DNA from: ZC4RG25 sp041687075
GTDB lineage: Bacteria > Pseudomonadota > Alphaproteobacteria > Rhizobiales > Hyphomicrobiaceae
Direction of reading: 5' to 3'
NCBI GenBank assembly: GCA_041687075.1
Contig: JAWLCO010000024.1
Span: 1 to 37,399, forward strand
DNA length: 37,399 nt
Made by a program: the position numbers and the translations under genes. Below the pieces are notes generated by a model. The model was not told the DNA's origin. It was given only the letters and a program-made list of their open reading frames with translations, and searched no databases. Positions 22,805 to 29,795 of the stretch are shown one piece after another (position 1 is the first letter of the stretch; every line of letters begins with the position of its first letter).

Positions 22805-23638
22805 TCAGGCCGCGCAGACTTCGCCGGGCGCGTCCTTGTGAATGGACAGATCCTGGATCGTGGAATTCGAGCCGGAGAGCGGATTGTCGGGGTCCCAGGC
22901 GACCTTCACCGTCTCGAACCGGGCGGACAGCGCGTCATAGATCAACAGCCGCCCGGCCAGCGTATCGCCGATCTCGAGGATTTCCTTCAGGACTTCCGTC
23001 GCCTGCAGCGTTCCGATCACCCCCACGACTGAACCCAGCACGCCGATCTCGCTGCACGGCGCCACCGTCCCCGGCGGAGGTGCCTCGGGGAAGATGCAGC
23101 GGTAGCTGGGCCAGGGCTCGCCATCGGCATTTTTCAGGTGCGGCTTGAAAACAGTCACGTAGCCGTCGAACGGACCGACCGCCGCAAACACCAGCGTGCG
23201 CTTGGCGAGGTAGCAGGCGTCACTTGTGAGATATCGCGTGGCGAAGTTGTCGGAGCCGTCGGCAACGATGTCGTATTGGCTGATGATGCCGAGGGCGTTA
23301 TCCGCCGTAAGGCGGCAATTGTGCGTCTCGATCGTCACGTGGGGGTTGAGCCGGCCTACGGTGAGTTTCGCGCTCTCCACCTTCGGCGTGCCGACCTGGT
23401 CCGTATCGTGGACGATCTGGCGCTGGAGGTTGTCGAGCGAGACCTGATCGTCATCGATCACGCCGATAGTGCCGACGCCGGCTGCCGCGAGATACATGAT
23501 GACCGGCGAGCCGAGCCCTCCGGCGCCCACCACCAGCACGCGCGCAGATTTCAGCTTCTGCTGCCCCTGCCCGCCCACCTCGCGCAGGACGAGGTGGCGC
23601 TTGTAGCGCTCGATTTCCTGTGGCGTCAGTCTGGTCAT
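22805..23638 (-). CDS. ThiF/MoeB/HesA-family adenylyltransferase-like protein with degenerate zinc site
   Basis: 277 residues, E1-like fold that adenylates the C-terminal glycine of ThiS or MoaD-type sulfur carriers. ATP-binding GAGGLGSP at 38-45, the R-finger region NLQRQIVHD at 70-78, and D130 (ADGSDNF) match MoeB. A possible acyl-acceptor Cys is C195 (APCSEIGVLG). The two CxxC zinc motifs of E. coli MoeB are largely lost: the first reads S178-Y-R-C181, and the second region (WDPDNPLSGS) has no Cys. No rhodanese domain follows. ATG 23638 has GAGGAG upstream. Whether it serves molybdopterin or thiamine synthesis cannot be decided; no moa or thi genes are nearby. Confidence 0.85.
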   Translation of the reverse strand: MTRLTPQEIERYKRHLVLREVGGQGQQKLKSARVLVVGAGGLGSPVIMYLAAAGVGTIGVIDDDQVSLDNLQRQIVHDTDQVGTPKVESAKLTVGRLNPHVTIETHNCRLTADNALGIISQYDIVADGSDNFATRYLTSDACYLAKRTLVFAAVGPFDGYVTVFKPHLKNADGEPWPSYRCIFPEAPPPGTVAPCSEIGVLGSVVGVIGTLQATEVLKEILEIGDTLAGRLLIYDALSARFETVKVAWDPDNPLSGSNSTIQDLSIHKDAPGEVCAA

Positions 23639-23745
23639 CCTGCTCGCTCCTCGCGGAGAGTGTTCTCGCGCCGGCCAAGCGGACGGCACACCCGATAGCC
23701 TCCAAAGTCAACCCGGCCCGGAACCCGCGAACCTGATGAACTCGA

Positions 23746-24321
23746 CTACTTCCGCGGTTTTGTGGACGGACTCTTGCGGCCAGGTGACGCCGTGCGCTTG
23801 GGAGGTTTCAGCCGTGACCGGGGGTGCGCACGCGCAGGCACCGCCCCAGCAGCCGTCCCGGTTGACCCGAACCCGCCCGTACCGCGGCGCGTATCTTTCA
23901 GGACGGCCACCTCCACCAGCTCGGCACGCTCGACCCGCTGGAACACGAGCTGCGCAATCCGCTCACCGCGCTGGATCTCCCAGGTCACTTCGCCGAGATT
24001 GATGAGCAGGACCTTCACCTCGCCACGATAGTCACTGTCGACCGTGCCCGGGCTGTTCAGCACGGTGATGCCATGGCGCAAGGCGAGCCCCGAGCGCGGC
24101 CGGATCTGTGCCTCCATGCCTCGGGGCAGCTCCAGGACGAGGCCGGTGGGAATGAGCTCGCGCTCGCCCGGCGCCAGCACGACCGGGGCGCCCTCCTCCA
24201 CGGCTGCCAGCAGGTCCATACCTGCCGCTTCCTCGGACTGATAGGCGGGCAGCGGCAGGCCTTCGGCATGGGCGAGCCGCACGATCCGGATCTTGACGGA
24301 CGGAATTGAAGCGCGAACCAT
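23746..24321 (-). CDS. dut: dUTP diphosphatase with a basic C-terminal tail
   Basis: Trimeric dUTPase that hydrolyses dUTP to dUMP and pyrophosphate. 191 residues against about 150 usual. All five motifs are present: AGMDLLA (33-39), PRSGLAL (75-81), VLNSPGTVDSDYRGEV (87-102, catalytic D95), the QRGERIAQLVFQRV block (117-130) and RGTGGFGSTG (146-155). A further 36 residues rich in Pro, Arg, Lys and Ser follow motif 5, where the family normally ends. The ATG overlaps the coaBC stop codon as TAATG (24319-24323), so translation is likely coupled. dut next to coaBC is a common bacterial pairing. Confidence 0.92.
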   Translation of the reverse strand: MVRASIPSVKIRIVRLAHAEGLPLPAYQSEEAAGMDLLAAVEEGAPVVLAPGERELIPTGLVLELPRGMEAQIRPRSGLALRHGITVLNSPGTVDSDYRGEVKVLLINLGEVTWEIQRGERIAQLVFQRVERAELVEVAVLKDTRRGTGGFGSTGTAAGAVPARAHPRSRLKPPKRTASPGRKSPSTKPRK

Positions 24322-25547
24322 TACACTGAGACCTGCGTCTCTTCGAGGTGCTCCGCAGCGCGCTCGACGAGACGGCGGGCGACCTCGCTCTTGTCCATCA
24401 CCGGCCAGCTCTCGACACCTCGCGCCGTGATCAGATGCACGGCGTTGCGGTCGCCGCCCATGGCGCCCCCTTCCGCCGAGACATCGTTGGCGACGATCCA
24501 GTCGCAGCCTTTCGCCTTGCGCTTCTTCTTCGCCAGCTCGATGACGTTCTCTGTCTCTGCAGCAAAGCCGATGACGAGCGCGGGACGTGATGAACCGCGT
24601 GCGGCGATGGTTTTCAGGATGTCGGGGTTCTCCAGAAACTCGAGCGCCGGGGCTGCCGCCGATTTGTTCTTCTTGATCTTCTGCGCTGCCGCATTGGCAA
24701 CGCGCCAGTCGGCGACGGCCGCCGCGAATATGGCAATGTCCGCGGGGAGCGCGGCTTCGACCGCTGCCAGCATTTCCCGTGCTGTCTCGACATGGACGAC
24801 GTCGACTTGCGGCGGGTCGGCGATAGCAACGGGTCCGGTGACGAGCGTCACCCGCGCCCCAAGCTCTGCGGCCGCCCGTGCGATGGCATGCCCCTGCTTT
24901 CCGGAGGAGCGGTTGGCGATGTAGCGGACCGGGTCGATCGGCTCGTGTGTCGGCCCGCTGGTGACGAGCACATGGCGCCCGGACAGCGGCCGATTCGCAG
25001 CCGAGCGGCGCAGCAGGGCCTCGATGGCGGTGACGATCTCCAGCGGCTCCGCCATGCGGCCCGGCCCCGCTTCTCCCTGCTCCGCCATCTCGCCGCTGTT
25101 CGGGCCGACGAGATGCACGCCGTCGCCCCGCAGCGTGGCGAGATTTCGCTGGGTGGCGGGATGCAACCACATCCGCGGGTTCATGGCCGGGGCGGCCAGC
25201 ACCGGTTTGTCCGTGGCGAGCAGCACGGCGGTGGCGAGATCATCCGCATGCCCGCCCGCCATCTTCGCCAGCAGGCTCGCAGTGGCGGGAGCCAGCACGA
25301 TGAGGTCAGCTTCGCGGCTGAGGCGGATGTGGCCGATGTCGTGCTCGTCCTCGCGGTCGAACAGCTCCGTGAAGACCCGGTCGCCGGAAATGGCCCCCAC
25401 GGCGAGCGGGGTGATGAACTGCTGCGCGGCCGCGGTCATGACGGTGCGCACGGCAAAGCCGCGCTCCCGCAGCCGCCGGATGAGGTCGAGACACTTATAG
25501 GCGGCGATGCCGCCTCCGATGATGAGGAGAATGCGCTTGCCGGTCAC
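24321..25547 (-). CDS. coaBC: bifunctional phosphopantothenoylcysteine decarboxylase/phosphopantothenate-cysteine ligase CoaBC
   Basis: Two consecutive steps of coenzyme A synthesis. 408 residues. CoaC flavin domain (about 1-180): GGGIAAYKCLDLIRRL, H73 (HIRLSREAD), PAMNPRMW with N123, and GPGRMAEP. The Cys usually found just before that loop (ACGD in E. coli and eukaryotes) is not present; the segment reads SGEMAEQGEAG. CoaB domain (about 190-408): VTSGPTHEPIDPVRYIANRS, AAVADWRVA, KIKKNK and the GFAAETEN nucleotide site. ATG 25547 is the first Met of the conserved start. The gene overlaps dut by one base. Confidence 0.93.
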   Translation of the reverse strand: MTGKRILLIIGGGIAAYKCLDLIRRLRERGFAVRTVMTAAAQQFITPLAVGAISGDRVFTELFDREDEHDIGHIRLSREADLIVLAPATASLLAKMAGGHADDLATAVLLATDKPVLAAPAMNPRMWLHPATQRNLATLRGDGVHLVGPNSGEMAEQGEAGPGRMAEPLEIVTAIEALLRRSAANRPLSGRHVLVTSGPTHEPIDPVRYIANRSSGKQGHAIARAAAELGARVTLVTGPVAIADPPQVDVVHVETAREMLAAVEAALPADIAIFAAAVADWRVANAAAQKIKKNKSAAAPALEFLENPDILKTIAARGSSRPALVIGFAAETENVIELAKKKRKAKGCDWIVANDVSAEGGAMGGDRNAVHLITARGVESWPVMDKSEVARRLVERAAEHLEETQVSV

Positions 25548-25918
25548 GTTGGTTGCCGCTGGTCTGCCGAGCCACGCAACCTAGCATACGAGCGAAGACT
25601 GCCGGTTAACACTGGTCGAAAGAGCCCTATCCGTTCGTATCGACAGCCTGGGACGGCCGGTAAACTTTATCTCGCAGCGCAAACTTATCTGCACTATGAT
25701 CGACGTCCGGCGGACAGCCCATCCTAAGCGGGGGGCGAAGATCGATCGCACTCGAGAGCTGCGGTTCGGAGCGTCGAATACCACCGCCAGGCAGGCCATT
25801 CGCTCGACAGACCTACGCACGAGGTGCGCAAGGCCATGGATCGGAACCTCAATCGTCTGGCATCCAACGCCTGCTGCAGCCTGCCAGCGACCGCCCGGCA
25901 AGGTTAGAGGCGCGGCCG
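25548..25918. other. 371-nt intergenic region between divergent coaBC and the DinB-family gene
   Basis: No supported gene. It must carry promoters for both neighbours. On the coaBC side the complement of about 25575-25620 holds TTAACC followed by TATGCT at short spacing, a weak candidate. On the DinB side AGAGG about 8 nt before the ATG is a usable ribosome-binding site. Short open frames occur but show no recognisable protein. Confidence 0.5.
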
Positions 25919-26476
25919 ATGGAGCTTGTCACGCATTTCCGGCGCATGGCGCGAAACAATGCCTGGTCGAACTGGCGATTGCTCGACGCCTGCAGCCGGC
26001 TGAGCCCTGAGGAGTTCCGTGCGCGGCGCACGAGCTTTTTCCCCTCGATCCAGGCGACGCTTGACCACGTCCTGATGGTCGACCTCTACTATCTGGATGC
26101 GCTGGAAGGCGGGAGGCTCGGCTATGGACATTTCGAGATCCGCCAGCCTGTTCAGGACTTTGCGGTGCTCCGCACGGACCAGATCGCCACGGATCAACGG
26201 CTGATCGGGTTCTGCGACCGCCTGTCGGCGGCTGAGCTCAGCCGCATCATCGCCATCGACCGCGGTCCCAAGGGCATCGACTACGAGACAGTCGGCGACA
26301 CCCTCTCTCACCTCTTCGTGCACCAGATTCATCACCGCGGGCAGGTGCACGCCATGTTGGCCGGGACCAACGTCAAGCCGCCTCAGCTCGACGAGTATTT
26401 TCTGCAGTATGATGCGGAAAGCCGCGCCTCGGATCTGGCGGTGCTGGGGCTGGAGGGCCCCGAAATGGTCAACTGA
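25919..26476 (+). CDS. DinB/YfiT-family putative metal-dependent protein
   Basis: 185 residues, four-helix bundle type. Putative metal-binding His are H50 (TLDHVLMVD), H135 and H139 (HLFVHQIHHRGQVHAML), which matches the usual three-His arrangement of DinB-family proteins. Some members are thiol-dependent S-transferases using glutathione, mycothiol or bacillithiol; most have unknown substrates. The MELVTHFRRMARNNAWSNWRLLDAC start is common to proteobacterial members. ATG 25919 is supported by AGAGG upstream. A long hairpin lies after the stop. Confidence 0.8.
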   Translation: MELVTHFRRMARNNAWSNWRLLDACSRLSPEEFRARRTSFFPSIQATLDHVLMVDLYYLDALEGGRLGYGHFEIRQPVQDFAVLRTDQIATDQRLIGFCDRLSAAELSRIIAIDRGPKGIDYETVGDTLSHLFVHQIHHRGQVHAMLAGTNVKPPQLDEYFLQYDAESRASDLAVLGLEGPEMVN

Positions 26477-26511
26477 CGGATCGCCGGACCTGAGACGCGC
26501 TGCATGAAACA

Positions 26512-26562
26512 GGCGCGGTGGCGCGTTTCGGATCGATCACGCGTTCCGATCGCCACCGCGCC
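26512..26562. repeat. 12-bp inverted repeat downstream of the DinB-family gene
   Basis: GGCGCGGTGGCG (26512-26523) and CGCCACCGCGCC (26551-26562) are perfect reverse complements separated by 27 nt that can fold further (CGGA/TCCG). No T-run follows on either strand. It lies between convergent genes and may protect 3' ends or terminate with help of Rho. The rest of the gap to 26696 shows no gene. Confidence 0.6.
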
Positions 26563-26696
26563 GCGCGCCGGATACGCGGAACCGAATTTCGCGGCGCTCT
26601 TTTATCTAAGCGCAAAAGGTTGCAAGATCGCAAACGCTTCCCGCTCCGGTCGCGAAAATTGTTCTGGCCGGCAATTGGATGGGTTGGCCGCAGGCG

Positions 26697-27485
26697 CTAA
26701 ACCGCCTGCTTCACATGAGATGACAGCCAGAGCGGCATGAACGCGTCGAGCCAGCGGCGAACGGCAGGCCCGTGCGCCAGGTGATCGGAAAGCTGTGCCG
26801 GCCGGTCCTGAGCACCCGGCAGCGTCAGGCGATGCGGGTTGCTGCCGCTCCACCGATTCACCATCGCGTATGTGATCTCGGGGTGGAATTGCACGCCGAC
26901 GGCCGTGTCGCCATAGATGACGGCCTGATTTTCGAAGGGGCCATCCGCTGTGGCGAGAACTGTGGCGCCGTGGGGGCGCTCGAAGCCCTCGCGATGCCAA
27001 TGGTAAACGCGCTCCGGCCATGCCCCGAAGCAGCGCGCGTGCGGCATCGGCCGGATGGGGTGATAGCCGATCTCGACGCGTTTTTCAGGATGCTCGTAGA
27101 CGGCGGCGCCCAGGTGGCGGGCCAGCATCTGCGCCCCGAGGCAAATGCCGAGAAACGGCTTGCGCTCCTTCAGCGCCACCCCGATCCACTCGGTTTCGCG
27201 CTTGATGTACTCTTCCGGGTCGTTGGCGCTCATCGGGCCGCCGAAGATGACGGCACCGGCGTGATTCTCCAGCGTTTCCGGAAGGGGATCGCCATAGCGC
27301 GGACGGCGGATGTCGAGTGTGTAGCCGCGATTCCTCAACCACTGCCCTACGTGACCGGGGTTGGAATGGAGCTGGTGCAGGACGATGACGACCGCCTTGC
27401 GTTCCTGCGGCGGCGCCAACGGCTTCTCGTTCGTCCCCAGCGTAATCGCGCCGCTTTCTGCTTCCGCTGCTCTAGTGTCCAGCAT
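26697..27485 (-). CDS. class I glutamine amidotransferase (GuaA-N-terminal-like)
   Basis: 262 residues. Class I amidotransferase triad: C115 in GICLGAQM, H201 and E203 in VQFHPEI. The oxyanion-side motif VIFGGPMSAND is typical for stand-alone proteins annotated as GMP synthase-like glutamine amidotransferases. Such proteins may hydrolyse gamma-glutamyl bonds or aminate an unknown partner; no GMP-synthase ATPase domain is attached. The ATG lies inside the last codons of the preceding SDR gene (overlap 14 nt), so translation is likely coupled. About 30 N-terminal residues before the conserved fold are poorly conserved and a later start cannot be excluded. Confidence 0.82.
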   Translation of the reverse strand: MLDTRAAEAESGAITLGTNEKPLAPPQERKAVVIVLHQLHSNPGHVGQWLRNRGYTLDIRRPRYGDPLPETLENHAGAVIFGGPMSANDPEEYIKRETEWIGVALKERKPFLGICLGAQMLARHLGAAVYEHPEKRVEIGYHPIRPMPHARCFGAWPERVYHWHREGFERPHGATVLATADGPFENQAVIYGDTAVGVQFHPEITYAMVNRWSGSNPHRLTLPGAQDRPAQLSDHLAHGPAVRRWLDAFMPLWLSSHVKQAV

Positions 27486-28353
27486 TCTTCAAGATTTCCC
27501 TCGGCTTCAGCAGCCAGCCAACAATCGGTAACAGAATCGGGTGGGGGGTCAACCGCATGGCAATCGCCAGCAGCGGCCCCATGATGCCCGGCGTGATCAC
27601 CGTCCGGCCCCATTCGAACCAGCGCACCGCCGAGCCTGCCGCCAGCGACGGGCCCGGAGCCGGGATGAGCCAGCGGTAAAGCGAATTCTGCGCTCCCATA
27701 CGGGCATGGAAGCGCGTGCGCACCGGCCCCGGCGCGAAGACGGCGATCCGTGCACCGCGCCCGCGCGATTCCCACGCAACGGCCTCCGTCAGCGAAATGA
27801 CGTAAGCCTTGCTCGCGTAGTACGCCGCCTGATAGGGCCCCGGCGCATAACCGCCGAGCGAGGCGACGTTCAGCACACCTCCGCGGCCACGCACGCACAT
27901 TGCGGGCAGGAAATGCCGCATCAGCAGCGACACGGCGCGCACGTTGAGTTCGACCAGCGCAGCGATGCGGTCCCCCTCTTCACTGACATAGTCTCCGCTC
28001 AGGCCCATGCCAGCGTTGTTGATCAGCACGTCCGCATAGAAGCCGTGGCGCCTGAGCTCTGCCTCCAACACCGCGGCGGCGTCAGGCCGCGTCACGTCGA
28101 GCGGGATGGTGACAGCGGAGGTGCCAAACTCGTCGCCGATGGCTACGGCGGCCTGTTGCAGCCGCTCGGCCCGCCTTGCGACGAGCACCACCGTACGGCC
28201 GCGATGGGCAAACCGGCGGGCAATTTCGAACCCGATCCCCTCCGAGCCGCCCGTGACGACGACGGCAGGTTGCAGATCGGCCCATTGCGCCATTGCCTCG
28301 GCATCCGGCCGCCACCAGCGGCGGACCCACAGGTCGGCCAGTCGCGTGATCAT
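27472..28353 (-). CDS. short-chain dehydrogenase/reductase (SDR), membrane-associated type
   Basis: 293 residues. Cofactor motif TGGSEGIG at 34-41, NNAG at 112-115, catalytic S165, Y178 and K182 (YYASK). The Arg pair after the second strand (ARRAERL) suggests NADP. An extra C-terminal segment with hydrophobic stretches (GIMGPLLAIAMRL and PIVGWLLKPRE) suggests membrane contact, as in DltE-like SDRs. Substrate unknown. ATG 28353 is used because a longer frame would overlap the LysR gene; the ribosome-binding site is poor. It follows the LysR gene by 46 nt and overlaps the amidotransferase gene. Confidence 0.83.
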   Translation of the reverse strand: MITRLADLWVRRWWRPDAEAMAQWADLQPAVVVTGGSEGIGFEIARRFAHRGRTVVLVARRAERLQQAAVAIGDEFGTSAVTIPLDVTRPDAAAVLEAELRRHGFYADVLINNAGMGLSGDYVSEEGDRIAALVELNVRAVSLLMRHFLPAMCVRGRGGVLNVASLGGYAPGPYQAAYYASKAYVISLTEAVAWESRGRGARIAVFAPGPVRTRFHARMGAQNSLYRWLIPAPGPSLAAGSAVRWFEWGRTVITPGIMGPLLAIAMRLTPHPILLPIVGWLLKPREILKNAGH

Positions 28354-28399
28354 GCGCTGCCCGATGGCCGTGTCCGACAAATCATGCGTGCACCCGCCG

Positions 28400-29374
28400 T
28401 CATTCGGCCGCGACCGGACGCAGCGCGGCCGCCCGGGCTCGCGCTTTGCGGCTGCCATTCACGGCCATCACTCGTTCCCGGTTGTCCGATCGTCGCTGTG
28501 CTCGCCCTCGGCTGGGGCCGAATCGAAGCTCGATCCCTTGCCGGATATGCCGCGCCAGCTCCCGTGCGATCTCCGTAGCGCTGGCCGGGAGATACAGGTT
28601 CACCATGAAATCGGGCAGCGGCGGCAGGCCCGCGTCTACACCGAGGATCTCGAGGTAATCGGGTACGGACGTGCGAATGAGCGGGGCTACGGCCAGTCCC
28701 GCCTTCACGGTCGCATAGAGCGGCTCCATGTTGCAGTCCTGGCTGACCGGCCGCCAGTCGATCTGCGCTGCATCCAGTGCCTTGATCACCTCCGGCCGGA
28801 AGCGGCACAGCTTGGAGCCAAGCGAGACCGGCAGCGGCCGCTGCAGATGCGTACTGCTGCCTGGTCCGCCGACCCACACGAGACGATCCGAGAGCAGCGT
28901 CTCGCCCGTAGGGCCGCGATCGACCTCCGTGGTCAGGATCAAGTCGACCTTCCGGTCCGCCAGATCCTCCAGAAGCGTGACCGACGCCTTGCAGATCAGC
29001 GAGACGTTGATGCGCGGCCAGGACTGGTTGAACCGCTGCAGCATTGGCGGAATGAGGCTGGTGACGATGTCGGGCGGAACGCCGAGCCGGACCTCGCCTT
29101 CGAACTGGGGGGTGGTCATCGTGCCCCAGGTGGCATCGTTGAGGGCAACGAGACGCTGTGCGCTGCCGAACAGGCGCTCACCTGCCGGGGAGAGTGCAAA
29201 GCGCTTGCGCTCGCGCAGGAACAGCTCGGTTCCGAACAGCTCTTCCAGTCGCTTGATCTGAAGGCTGACCGCTGCCTGCGTGCGGTTGAGGATGCGAGCG
29301 GCTGTGGTCACGCCCCCTGTTTCGACGACAGCCAGGAAAGCACGCAGCAGGGCGATATCGATATCCCGGGTCAT
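28400..29374 (-). CDS. LysR-family transcriptional regulator
   Basis: 324 residues. N-terminal winged HTH (about 4-62): LLRAFLAVVETGGVTTAARILNRTQAAVSLQIKRLEELFG. The C-terminal effector-binding domain runs from about 92 to 290 (GEVRLGVPPDIVTSLIPPMLQRF). The last 35 residues are an Arg/Ala-rich tail beyond the usual end. It is divergent from the DUF1127 gene and followed by an SDR and a glutamine amidotransferase gene on the same strand. LysR regulators often act on the divergent neighbour, so the DUF1127 gene is a candidate target (inference). The effector cannot be named. Confidence 0.9.
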   Translation of the reverse strand: MTRDIDIALLRAFLAVVETGGVTTAARILNRTQAAVSLQIKRLEELFGTELFLRERKRFALSPAGERLFGSAQRLVALNDATWGTMTTPQFEGEVRLGVPPDIVTSLIPPMLQRFNQSWPRINVSLICKASVTLLEDLADRKVDLILTTEVDRGPTGETLLSDRLVWVGGPGSSTHLQRPLPVSLGSKLCRFRPEVIKALDAAQIDWRPVSQDCNMEPLYATVKAGLAVAPLIRTSVPDYLEILGVDAGLPPLPDFMVNLYLPASATEIARELARHIRQGIELRFGPSRGRAQRRSDNRERVMAVNGSRKARARAAALRPVAAE

Positions 29375-29423
29375 TGGTGCCTCGGCAGCTGGAGAATAAG
29401 GCGCCTATACATAACCGATCATC

Positions 29424-29440
29424 ATGTATCACATAAACAT
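29424..29440. promoter_or_regulatory. AT-rich dyad in the LysR/DUF1127 intergenic region
   Basis: ATGT-N9-ACAT dyad within an AT-rich stretch about midway between the divergent start codons. LysR proteins bind imperfect dyads with a T-N11-A core; the spacing here does not match that exactly. A TTGACT near 29479 could be a -35 for the DUF1127 gene but lacks a clear -10. Confidence 0.25.
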
Positions 29441-29532
29441 CATTCGTTTCCATTATGCAAGAGTGAGTGATACTCCGTTGACTGCAACGGTGCCTCCTTG
29501 GCGTCGCTGCGCAATAAGAACGGAGAGTTGAG

Positions 29533-29763
29533 ATGACGAGCACAACACAGAGCGCATGGCAGGCAAGCCATCCGCCAGCAACGTCGCGCTTTGGCCCCAT
29601 CCTGCAGTTCTTCAGCAGGCTGGCAGAGGCCTACAGGATCTATCGCGAGCGCCAAGCCCTCCTGGCCCTCAGCGATCATACCTTGAAGGACATCGGCCTC
29701 AGCCGCGGCGATGCCCACCGCGAGGCGAACCGCCGGTTTTGGGATATCCCCGAGAACCGGTAA
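29533..29763 (+). CDS. DUF1127 small protein
   Basis: 76 residues. The C-terminal half carries the Arg-rich DUF1127 signature: FSRLAEAYRIYRERQALLALSDHTLKDIGLSRGDAHREANRRFW. The N-terminal 20 residues are Ser/Thr/Pro-rich and not part of the domain. DUF1127 proteins are abundant in alphaproteobacteria; CcaF1 of Rhodobacter binds RNA and others affect phosphate and stress responses, so an RNA-related regulatory role is plausible. ATG 29533 has GGAG at 29522-29525. It is transcribed away from the LysR gene and converges with the FAD oxidoreductase gene. Confidence 0.85.
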   Translation: MTSTTQSAWQASHPPATSRFGPILQFFSRLAEAYRIYRERQALLALSDHTLKDIGLSRGDAHREANRRFWDIPENR

Positions 29764-29795
29764 TGCGCCCTGTGTATGCGCACAAGGGGCGGAGC

